A stretch of DNA of 64,000 nt, from contig CAYQKV010000007.1 of the NCBI GenBank assembly GCA_964418255.1, positions 1 through 64,000 of the forward strand. The letters are read 5' to 3'. The stretch is from CAG-1782 sp964418255 (GTDB lineage Bacteria > Bacillota > Clostridia > Christensenellales > DTU072). Positions 32,893 to 40,443 of the stretch are shown one piece after another. Position 1 is the stretch's first letter, and each line of letters begins with the position of its first letter. Made by a program: the position numbers and the translations under genes. The notes beneath the pieces were generated by a model. It ran no database searches. It saw only the letters and a list, made by a program, of their open reading frames with translations, and was not told the DNA's origin.

Positions 32893-35123
32893 CAAGTCGA
32901 GTTTGCCACTATGCGGAGGGTCATAGCCGTCATATCATCCTTATGCCCGTCCTGTTTTTTTATTGCGTTTTCCACGATTTTCTCGGCTATTATCTGCGGG
33001 TTAAGGGTATTGAGCGACCCGATAATTTCCGTCACGTCCGTTGCGTTAAGCCTGTCCGCAACGCCGTCGCTTAACAGAACCGCAAGGTCGTTGTGCCTCA
33101 GTTTTTTCCTCACTATTATCGGCTCGCTCTCACCGATTATCCCCATCGGAAGCGACCCGCCCTCGATGACTTCCACCCCTCTTTCCGTCACGATATAACT
33201 TTCTCGCCCGCCTTGTTTAATAAAGTCTATTTCACCTGTTTGGGTATCCATTACGGCGACGTCAAGAGCACTGAATGTCTCTTTCGTGCGAAGCGCGAGA
33301 AGTTTTGCCACACAACCGAAAATCGTCCTGTGCCCGAACCCCGCGCGATAAAAAGTTTCTATAAGCCCTATCGTGCTCGCGCCCGTTTTGTGCGCTTCTT
33401 CCCCCGTTCCCATTCCGTCGGACAAAACGAACATAAGTTTGTCGGGCGCGACGCGCACCGCCTGCCGCGCGTCGCCGCATTCGTTTTCCGCGCTTACCGA
33501 TTTTTCCCCGTAAAGAACGCCGAACGCGGGCGTGGGACGGAAGACGAGGTTTACCGTTCCGTTCACCCCCTGGCTTCTCTCCGCAACGTACATTCCCGTG
33601 CCCGCGGCGCTCGATACGATTTTTTTGAGTTCGGGCTTTTTCTCGTCGCATTCCCTCACGGTAAGCGTGATTTTGTCTCCGTCCCCGTAAATCGCCGCGT
33701 CCCCCGCGATTATGTTGGCGCAGGCGAGTTCGTCGGTAACTCTCTTTTCCCCCTCTACGTCGAACCCGAACCCTTGACTGACGGTTGCGGCGAGTTCGTC
33801 GAGAAGTTCCGCCGTCCCGCCGAGATTTCCTATCACCATATCCCTGCCCTGTTCCACGCCGCTTCTTCTTTCGCGCGAAGCGGTATACTCTCTGAGAAAC
33901 GCGTTGGCGGTGTTGATAACTTTCGGAAGGCGTATGCACGACGCGCCGAGTTTCGGGTCTACGTCGAGTAAATTTACCTTTCCCTTTTCCATTCCCGTAG
34001 CGGCGAGCCCGGAAAAGCACTTGTTCCCTCCGCCCATCTTCTCTCTGCACGAGGCGAGTTTTCCGCAATCGGCGCAACAGGTCTCGCAAAGAGCGTCCGC
34101 AAGGTCGCAGGAGGTGGGAACGGGCGCGTCGTCGCTTTCGAGCAGTCCCTGCATTCTGCGGAAAGCAACGGCTATGCTTTTAAGTTTAGCTCCCACCTCT
34201 TCTCTGTCTCTGTTGGCAAGCGTTCTGAGCGCGAACTTGCCGAAATAACTCTGCCGACACCCTTTCGCCCGATAATAAACGCGGTCGGGAATAAACACCG
34301 CGAGACAGGCAACCGCCACTGGTATGGTGTTCTGCAAAGTTATCCCATCGGCAAAAAGATAAAGACAAGCAATATACGCCCCTATCGCGCCCACGCCGCA
34401 GAGGTACTTATTCGCGTTTCGCAGAGCGCTGACCGCGCCTCCTATCGCCGCCGCCGTACAAAGCCCGAACGCGTTCCCCGTAATTATCGAAGCCCCCGCG
34501 CCCGCGCCCACGGCAAAACTCAGCGCGCTCGCCGTGTCGAACGGCGCAAGCAGAAGACAGCCGAGCGTGACGGCGAAATACATAAAATTCACTCCGTATA
34601 TGTCGAAAACCGCAAGTCCCGCCGCAAGCGGAATAACGAAAACCGCCGCGAAAATTTTCTCTCTTTCGCTTATTTCATACCGCGCTCCGCGCACAAGCAC
34701 GGGATACGCCGCGGCGACCGCGACGTAGTGAAACAACGCGGAAACGGGCAGAGAAACAGCGGCTTTCACAAGTTCCGCCGTCGTGTCCGCAAACAGAAAG
34801 AAAAACGGTATTTGGGATACCGCAATTACGATTGCGTTTGCCCATATCCGATATTTTTTACCGGACTTATAACGTATCAGCGCATAAACGAGAACGCATA
34901 CCGCGCCGCAGGCAACCGCAGCCGCATAGATTAGGTCGAAATGAACGAGCGAACACGCCGCAACGTAAGGAACGACGGAGAGCAAAAGGTTTTCCCTGCA
35001 AAAAACGAGCGCGACGCAAAAGGCAAGGCTTAGCCCGTGCAATCCCGTTTTTTTCTCCGTCAAAGCGAGAAGCGCGAATATCAAAGCATAAGCAAGAGTC
35101 CTCGGAATATATTTTTTCGCCAT
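32880..35123 (-). CDS. spoIIE: Stage II sporulation protein E
   Basis: SpoIIE is the membrane PP2C phosphatase that activates sigma-F in the forespore by dephosphorylating SpoIIAA. About 747 residues: some ten N-terminal membrane helices (residues 10-290), a middle region with a Cys cluster (CETCCADCGKLASC), and a C-terminal PP2C domain with LMFVLSDGMGTGEEAHKTGA and DLAVLLSDGVADRLN. The start at 35123 is chosen because the family begins with a charged stretch before helix one. A Spo0A box precedes it. Its presence indicates a spore former. Confidence 0.92.
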   Translation of the reverse strand: MAKKYIPRTLAYALIFALLALTEKKTGLHGLSLAFCVALVFCRENLLLSVVPYVAACSLVHFDLIYAAAVACGAVCVLVYALIRYKSGKKYRIWANAIVIAVSQIPFFFLFADTTAELVKAAVSLPVSALFHYVAVAAAYPVLVRGARYEISEREKIFAAVFVIPLAAGLAVFDIYGVNFMYFAVTLGCLLLAPFDTASALSFAVGAGAGASIITGNAFGLCTAAAIGGAVSALRNANKYLCGVGAIGAYIACLYLFADGITLQNTIPVAVACLAVFIPDRVYYRAKGCRQSYFGKFALRTLANRDREEVGAKLKSIAVAFRRMQGLLESDDAPVPTSCDLADALCETCCADCGKLASCREKMGGGNKCFSGLAATGMEKGKVNLLDVDPKLGASCIRLPKVINTANAFLREYTASRERRSGVEQGRDMVIGNLGGTAELLDELAATVSQGFGFDVEGEKRVTDELACANIIAGDAAIYGDGDKITLTVRECDEKKPELKKIVSSAAGTGMYVAERSQGVNGTVNLVFRPTPAFGVLYGEKSVSAENECGDARQAVRVAPDKLMFVLSDGMGTGEEAHKTGASTIGLIETFYRAGFGHRTIFGCVAKLLALRTKETFSALDVAVMDTQTGEIDFIKQGGRESYIVTERGVEVIEGGSLPMGIIGESEPIIVRKKLRHNDLAVLLSDGVADRLNATDVTEIIGSLNTLNPQIIAEKIVENAIKKQDGHKDDMTAMTLRIVANSTCKNL

Positions 35124-35176
35124 TTTTCTCTCCTTAAAGCGCAAAATCGCGCTTTTGTTTATTTTTAATAAAAAAA

Positions 35177-35211
35177 ATTATAATGTACTTATGCTGCGAT
35201 AAAATGTCGAA
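35177..35211 (-). promoter_or_regulatory. Predicted Spo0A-controlled spoIIE promoter
   Basis: TATAAT on the minus strand (35177-35182) has a poor -35 (ATTTTA), but a consensus 0A box TGTCGAA (35205-35211, plus strand) lies at about -35/-40. This matches the Spo0A-activated promoter type known for spoIIE and spoIIG. Confidence 0.55.
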
Positions 35212-35259
35212 TAACCGCAAAAACACTCGTTTTTTTTGATTTAAGAGAGTGTACGAGGG

Positions 35260-35474
35260 TGCAATGCCGGGAGTTGAGAGATTGCGTTGATTTTTTTCGA
35301 AACCAAGCCGTCGCTGTACCGACGTACAGTAGGCGAAGGCTTCGGAAAAGCCCATAAAAACTCTGATTTTATCCGCATTTTACGATAATGACAAGAAAAA
35401 ACTTTTTCTTTGATTATTTCGTATATGTTTTTACGGGCGTAAAGCAACGCGATATGTCAACTCCCTGCAATGCC
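35260..35474. mobile_element. Transposon-like element with inverted ends and 9-bp target duplication
   Basis: A 197-bp element (35269-35465) begins GGGAGTTGAGAGATTGCGTT and ends as the complement of GGGAGTTGACATATCGCGTT, giving 25-bp inverted ends with four mismatches. It is flanked by a perfect 9-bp direct repeat TGCAATGCC (35260-35268 and 35466-35474). It has no open frame of note, so it would be mobilised in trans. Fragments occur at 9551, 47390 and 52346. Confidence 0.85.
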
Positions 35475-35481
35475 TTTTATA

Positions 35482-35510
35482 TTGCAATTTGCCGTAAAAT
35501 ATGATATATT
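35482..35510 (+). promoter_or_regulatory. Promoter of the DUF3791-DUF3990-DUF3791 operon
   Basis: TTGCAA (35482-35487), 17 bp, TATATT (35505-35510). AAGGAGG at 35527 precedes the ATG at 35540. The transposon-like element ends eight bases upstream. Confidence 0.6.
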
Positions 35511-35539
35511 AAAAATAATAATAATGAAGGAGGCGCAAA

Positions 35540-35779
35540 ATGATTAAGGCGGAAAATATAGAAAACGCGAAAGAACTCGAATTTGCGGTTTTCTGCATTG
35601 AGAACGTTGCGCTTTCGCTTGGCGTCGACGCGAAAAGAGTGTATCGCGCTTTGACTGTGGACAGCGACATCCTGCACGAATATATCGTTCCCGAATATGA
35701 AGTTCTGCACACACAGAGCAAGGAATATATCGTCTCGGACATCATCGAAGTTATGAAAGAAAGAGGTGTGAAATTATGA
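35540..35779 (+). CDS. DUF3791-family protein, first copy
   Basis: A 79-residue helical protein with FAVFCIENVALSLGVDAKRV followed by YRALTVDSDILHEYIVPEY. It ends with a DIIEVMKERG helix. It belongs to the DUF3791 type, small proteins that occur next to DUF3990. The first gene of a three-gene operon, its stop overlaps the DUF3990 start by ATGA. It could be the antitoxin of a toxin-antitoxin pair; the second DUF3791 gene in the same operon is more typical in sequence. Confidence 0.72.
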   Translation: MIKAENIENAKELEFAVFCIENVALSLGVDAKRVYRALTVDSDILHEYIVPEYEVLHTQSKEYIVSDIIEVMKERGVKL

Positions 35780-36246
35780 TTCTCTATCACGGGTCTTATA
35801 TCGAAATAATGCGTCCCGACCTGCGGCACGGCAGACCGAACGTCGATTTCGGACGCGGGTATTATACTACGCCGATTTACGAGCAAGCCGAAAAGTGGTG
35901 CGGCAAATTTATAAGACGCGGTAAAGACGGCGTTATATCCGAATATGAATTTGACGACGCGTCGCTTACAGGGTTAAAAGTTTTGAAATTCGACGCTTAT
36001 TCCGAGGAGTGGCTGGATTTTATTATGCTTTGCCGAAACGGACGGGACGCGTCGGATTACGACGTCGTTATCGGCGGCGTTGCGAACGACAAGGTTTTTA
36101 ATACCGTCGAACTGTTTTTTGACGGGTTGATTGACAAAACGGAAGCAATCAAGCGGCTTCGGTACGAAAAGCCTAATTTACAAATTTGTTTCAGAACGGA
36201 GAGGGCGTTAGCTTTGCTCAAATTCAAAAGGAGCGTGAAGCTATGA
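35776..36246 (+). CDS. DUF3990-family protein, putative ADP-ribosyltransferase-like toxin
   Basis: 156 residues. The N-terminus has ILYHGSYIEIMRPDL, and then VDFGRGYYTTPIYEQAEKW. This YHGS...DFGRGYYxT pattern is the His and Tyr of the ADP-ribosyltransferase H-Y-E fold, as in PARP-like enzymes. I cannot fix the third residue; acidic candidates lie in EYEFDD (about residue 54) and further along. It is flanked on both sides by DUF3791 genes with ATGA overlaps, so synthesis of all three is coupled. A toxic or modifying role is inferred from fold and context. Confidence 0.75.
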   Translation: MILYHGSYIEIMRPDLRHGRPNVDFGRGYYTTPIYEQAEKWCGKFIRRGKDGVISEYEFDDASLTGLKVLKFDAYSEEWLDFIMLCRNGRDASDYDVVIGGVANDKVFNTVELFFDGLIDKTEAIKRLRYEKPNLQICFRTERALALLKFKRSVKL

Positions 36247-36452
36247 ACGCAAATCCAAATTTGTTGCATAGGAAATATTCCCGTTTGATTGAATTGTTCG
36301 CTCGAAAACTCGGCATAAGTTATGATGTTGCGTTGGATTTTTTCTATAAGTCGGAAACTTACAAGCTGATTAGCGACGGCGTTTCGGATATGCACTGTAT
36401 GAGCGACGAATATCTCGCAACCGAATTGCTGAACGAATATAATGCAAAATAA
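36243..36452 (+). CDS. DUF3791-family protein, second copy
   Basis: 70 residues starting MNANPNLLHRKYSRLIELFA. It carries the typical DUF3791 ending DFFYKSETYKLISDGVSD and MHCMSDEYLATELLNEY. The ATG overlaps the stop of the DUF3990 gene (ATGA) and AAAAGGAG lies upstream, so the frame from 36186 is not used. Placing an antitoxin-like gene both before and after the putative toxin is unusual. This copy fits the family better than the first. Confidence 0.75.
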   Translation: MNANPNLLHRKYSRLIELFARKLGISYDVALDFFYKSETYKLISDGVSDMHCMSDEYLATELLNEYNAK

Positions 36453-36532
36453 TCAACCCAATCCATTCTTCTTATGCCCGGAAATAGAGGATTTTTTCGT
36501 AAGTGAACCGTTGTTTTACTGCTTAAATACCG

Positions 36533-36720
36533 AAAAGTAAAAATCGCACTTTTTACTTTTTGCCCTTATGGGGTTCGAGCAAGGGGAAACCCCTTGCGAA
36601 CTTACATAACAAGCGGAACGGTACGCTCCGCTTCCTTGGAAGTCCGACTTATGCGAATTAAACATTTATACGCACAAAATGTAATGATTGCGTTAAATGT
36701 CCGCATAACGTTTGGTCGGA
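36533..36720 (+). repeat. Composite palindromic repeat, copy 1
   Basis: Complete unit in plus sense. It has an A/T hairpin (AAAAGTAAAAA/TTTTTACTTTT), then CAAGGGG/CCCCTTG and the AAGCGGAACG/CGCTCCGCTT hairpin. Last comes the long palindrome starting TCCGACTTATGCG and ending CGCATAACGTTTGGTCGGA. It fills the gap between the DUF3791 operon and the M6 protease gene, where no gene is seen. Confidence 0.85.
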
Positions 36721-36731
36721 GTTTCCTTGAC

Positions 36732-36760
36732 TTGACTTTTTTTTAAGTTTAATATAAAAT
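36732..36760 (+). promoter_or_regulatory. Promoter of the surface-protein cluster
   Basis: TTGACT (36732-36737), 17 bp, TAAAAT (36755-36760), 29 bp before the protease ATG. No strong ribosome-binding site precedes the ATG (AGAG only). Confidence 0.5.
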
Positions 36761-36788
36761 ATCAAAATTATAATATAATAAGAGAAAT

Positions 36789-39689
36789 ATGAAGAAAACT
36801 TTTCGTCGGGCTTTGCCTTTTCTTATGGTAATTTTATTCGCGCTGATAGTGGTCTGCGGAGTTTTCGCGCAGTATTCCGACGAAAGCGTCGTTTATTTTA
36901 CTCCTCGCAACTACAACGAGGACGGCACTCATTCCGACGTTATTTCTCAAAGTTCGGACAACGGCGTCAATCTCGCCGAGGGCGACCCGACTCTTCTCGA
37001 TTACGGCGAAGTCCTCAACGTGGTTATTTTCATTTGTTTTGCCGACGAAGACATCTCTAAGGTTTTTCCCTCTTCCTTAACCGAAGAAATCGCGGACAGT
37101 TTCAACGGAAATTCTTCTCTCTCCGACTACTACTCTACGCTAAGTTACGGAGATTTTACCGTAAAATCGGTTTTCCCGAAGAAAAACACCGCTTATTTCG
37201 TCTATAAGGACAAAAATTCGCGCAGTTACTACTCTCGCATAACGTCCGAATCGGGTCTCTCCCGTTACGCGGCGGAAAGTTCCCTTCTCAACGGCGCGGT
37301 AGCCGCGGCAAGCGAATGGTTTACCGAATCTTCTTCCCGCGTCGACGCGAATTCCGACGGGTTCGTCGACAGCGTTTCTTTCGTCGTCAGCGGAAAAAGC
37401 GGCAACGAGTGGGGCGCGCTTTTATGGCCGCACGCCTGGAACCTCGATAAAATCACTTCTCTCGCTTCCTCGGGTTCTTCTTCCGCCACCCTTTGCGGCG
37501 GCGCGGTTCGCGTGGACAACTACACCCTCACCTTTGCCGAGAATTTCACGATAGGTCTTATCGCGCACGAATTCGGGCATCTCGTCGGGCTCCCCGACCT
37601 CTACCATACCGAATACGACAAGGACTACTACCCCGTCGGGTACTGGGATTTAATGCATCTCAACTGTCCTCTTCCTCAATTTAACCTCTCTTACCTACGC
37701 AGTCGTTATCTCGGTTTTCTCGGGAAAAAACAAGTCGCGGAATTAACCTCGGGCGGGACTTATTCTCTCACCCCGACCGCCTCTACCGATAAAGAAACGG
37801 TAATAGCCTACAAAATCACTCTTACCGACAAAGAAAGCGTATGGCTCGAATACCGAACCAACTCGCTTGCGACCTACGACTCGGGACTTCCCTCTTCCGG
37901 ACTGGTCGTTTATCGCATAAACAACTCCGTCTACGGAAACACGCAAGGAAGAAAAAACAGTTCTCTCAGCCCCGACGAAGTTTTCGTTTACCGCCCCTCG
38001 ATTTCGGGTTTAACCGCGAGTGAAAATCTCAGCCGCGCCGCTCTCACGACAAACGACGGCGGAGTTTCCACCCTCGGGAACGCGACTGCTACGGCGAAGT
38101 ATTCTTCTTCCTGCATATATCTTTCCAACGGTTCTAACACCGGCATAGTGGTAACGGTAACCGAACAGAGTTCGGAAAAAATCACCTTCAACGTAGACCT
38201 CGGCTCGTACGACTGCGATTATATCGGCGACTCCTACGTCGTCGGGACGGACAAAAACGGCAACTCCGTCAAAAACGAACACCACGCGTACTACGGAGAA
38301 ATCCCGGACATAAAAGTATACCTAAAATACAGCACGCGTCCCGCCGCGATAGAACTTGTCGATTTCACGGTCGAATACGAAGAACGCGTCTGCCCCGAAG
38401 GTCAGACAGCGTACGTAGTGTTTACCGACGCAAACGGCGTACGTAAAATACCTTTCACCCTCTATATCTACGACGTTCTCAGACTCGAAGCCCGCGTAAC
38501 TGTCCGCCCCGACGTGACGGTTCTTCCCGCCGGAGGGTCGCTCTCGTTAAGCGGTCTCGTCATTTCCGTATCCTATCTTTCGGGAAAAACCGAACTAATA
38601 AGATACGACGAAACGTCCCCGAGCGACTGGGTCATAGTCGAAGGTCTCGACGTAAACACGCACGGCAGGTACGACCACGTTCTCATACGTTACCGTGAAA
38701 ACGTGACTTTCGTCCTTTCGGGAGTACTGGTAAACAGCAACATTTCCGCTCTCCGCGTAGACGAAATCGACACGCGGCACCTTTCGGGCGACAGTTTTAC
38801 CCCGTCGTTTAACGTAATCGGAATTTTTGCCGACGGCACCGAACGCGCTCTGACCGACAGCGAATACGAAGTAACCTACCTTTCCGACGTTCCTTTCGAA
38901 AAGACGGTAGCCGTGATAAAGAGTAAAGAAAACGCCGCGGTTTCTTCCGAAACGTTCGTTATCCTGACTTCCAATGCAGCGGTTTCTTCGATAAACGTTT
39001 CTTCTTCCCCCGACAAGGTCGTCTTCGACTATGCGGAAGAACCCGTTTTCGGCGGCGGTACCCTCTCCGTTACTTTCGATAACGGCAAGACCCTTTCCCT
39101 CGATATGATAAACTATTCGTCCCTGCTTCTTTCGTCCTTCTCCTATTCGAAGACGGGCGCGCAGAAACTGACGGCGGGCATAGGTTATAAACAAGGCTAC
39201 GGCGGCGCGTCTTTCTCCGTCGACGTAACCGTTCTTCCCAAAAGTTCTTCCGTCCTCACGGTAAACTCCGACTCCGCGTTTAAGGCAAATATCTCGATAA
39301 ACGACCGCACTCAGACGATTATCGTTTACCGACCTATGACGCTCGGAGAACTCGCCGCATCCCTTAACTCCCGTCTGAACCTCGAATTCACCGACGTAAG
39401 CGGAGATTTTACAATGCCTCTTTCCGCGTTTTCTTCCCGCAAAGTGGGCACGAATTTGCGGCTTTCTCTGGTAACCGACGGCGGCGCGGTCGTTCTTAGA
39501 TACTCGGTAAACCTGCTCGGCGACGCGGACGGCGACGGAGAAATAACCGACGAAGACGTGAGCGGCTGGTTAAACGCCTTGCTCGGCTCGGCGGATACGG
39601 GAATCTACCTCGACGCGGACGGCGACGGAACGTACACTCTAAACGATTTCGTCATTCTTCTGCGCAGGAAAAACGGAGGCGAAGAATGA
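36789..39689 (+). CDS. Secreted M6-type metalloprotease with C-terminal dockerin
   Basis: 966 residues. A signal peptide (about 1-28, KTFRRALPFLMVILFALIVV) directs export. The protease domain has the zinc site AHEFGHLVGLPDLY (near residue 259-264, HExxH) and VGYWDLMH, as in immune inhibitor A-like M6 proteases. Several beta-sandwich (Ig-like) domains follow, one starting VTVLPAGGSLSLSGLVISVS. The last 60 residues form a type I dockerin with two calcium loops, DADGDGEITDEDVSGWL and DADGDGTYTLNDFVILL. It is coupled by an ATGA overlap to a lipoprotein with a cohesin-like domain. Substrate unknown. Confidence 0.87.
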   Translation: MKKTFRRALPFLMVILFALIVVCGVFAQYSDESVVYFTPRNYNEDGTHSDVISQSSDNGVNLAEGDPTLLDYGEVLNVVIFICFADEDISKVFPSSLTEEIADSFNGNSSLSDYYSTLSYGDFTVKSVFPKKNTAYFVYKDKNSRSYYSRITSESGLSRYAAESSLLNGAVAAASEWFTESSSRVDANSDGFVDSVSFVVSGKSGNEWGALLWPHAWNLDKITSLASSGSSSATLCGGAVRVDNYTLTFAENFTIGLIAHEFGHLVGLPDLYHTEYDKDYYPVGYWDLMHLNCPLPQFNLSYLRSRYLGFLGKKQVAELTSGGTYSLTPTASTDKETVIAYKITLTDKESVWLEYRTNSLATYDSGLPSSGLVVYRINNSVYGNTQGRKNSSLSPDEVFVYRPSISGLTASENLSRAALTTNDGGVSTLGNATATAKYSSSCIYLSNGSNTGIVVTVTEQSSEKITFNVDLGSYDCDYIGDSYVVGTDKNGNSVKNEHHAYYGEIPDIKVYLKYSTRPAAIELVDFTVEYEERVCPEGQTAYVVFTDANGVRKIPFTLYIYDVLRLEARVTVRPDVTVLPAGGSLSLSGLVISVSYLSGKTELIRYDETSPSDWVIVEGLDVNTHGRYDHVLIRYRENVTFVLSGVLVNSNISALRVDEIDTRHLSGDSFTPSFNVIGIFADGTERALTDSEYEVTYLSDVPFEKTVAVIKSKENAAVSSETFVILTSNAAVSSINVSSSPDKVVFDYAEEPVFGGGTLSVTFDNGKTLSLDMINYSSLLLSSFSYSKTGAQKLTAGIGYKQGYGGASFSVDVTVLPKSSSVLTVNSDSAFKANISINDRTQTIIVYRPMTLGELAASLNSRLNLEFTDVSGDFTMPLSAFSSRKVGTNLRLSLVTDGGAVVLRYSVNLLGDADGDGEITDEDVSGWLNALLGSADTGIYLDADGDGTYTLNDFVILLRRKNGGEE

Positions 39690-40396
39690 AAAAAAGATTG
39701 CTTATTCTTACCGTTATCTTCGCCTTTCTCTTTGCGTTTTCCGCGTGTTCGGAACGCAAAATAACGGAAATCTCCCTTGTCAAAAACTCATTTCCAACCG
39801 AATACCGAGTCGACGAAACGCTCGACCTTTCGGGAGCGTTCCTTTCCCTCGTTTACTCTAACGGCGACCCCGAACGCAAGGAAATAACCGCGGATATGGT
39901 AGAGGGTTTCGATACTTCCACCACGGGCGAAAAAACGTTATGGGTAGTCTACGGCGAACACCGCGTCAGCCATACTTATCGGGTTTACAACCCCGAAAAC
40001 GCGGCGAAAGAAATTCTTACCACCGCGCGGCTCTCCCTCTCCGCTTACGCAAACGACGAATATATCGAATACACGTTGCGCCTTTCTATGGGCGACCTTA
40101 AAGAAATCTCCGCGATTTCCTTTACCCTGCAATCCGAAACCTCGCTTTCGGTAAACGCGGCGAAAAGCAATCTCACGCTGTCTTCCGAGGGGTCGAACGC
40201 GTCGTACCGCTGTTCGGTTTCTTCCGACGGCAAGACGCTGAAAACGGTTATTTTCGAGACCGACGGACAAACGCTTATGCGCGAAACGGGTATTGTCGCA
40301 AGGATAAAAATAAACGGCGGAACCGCCCGTTCGGTATCGGTTAAGGACGCGACCGTATCCGACGGAAATCGGAATTATTACCTGCCGTCCGCATAA
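39686..40396 (+). CDS. Lipoprotein with Ig-like and cohesin-like domains
   Basis: 236 residues. Signal peptide and lipobox AFSAC (Cys near residue 21) indicate surface anchoring. After an Ig-like stretch (residues 23-100), the remainder has a cohesin-like pattern: EYTLRLSMGDLKEISAISFT, then a middle strand region, KTVIFETDGQTLMRETGIVA and a final VKDATVSDGNRNYY. These recall the beta-strand order of cohesins, ending with a D-A-x-V-S-D/N motif. The gene overlaps the dockerin protease. The domain call is by pattern only. Confidence 0.6.
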   Translation: MKKRLLILTVIFAFLFAFSACSERKITEISLVKNSFPTEYRVDETLDLSGAFLSLVYSNGDPERKEITADMVEGFDTSTTGEKTLWVVYGEHRVSHTYRVYNPENAAKEILTTARLSLSAYANDEYIEYTLRLSMGDLKEISAISFTLQSETSLSVNAAKSNLTLSSEGSNASYRCSVSSDGKTLKTVIFETDGQTLMRETGIVARIKINGGTARSVSVKDATVSDGNRNYYLPSA

Positions 40397-40443
40397 AAAT
40401 GAAAACGTACGCGCGGCGCAAAGCGCGATTATCAAGGAAATAT

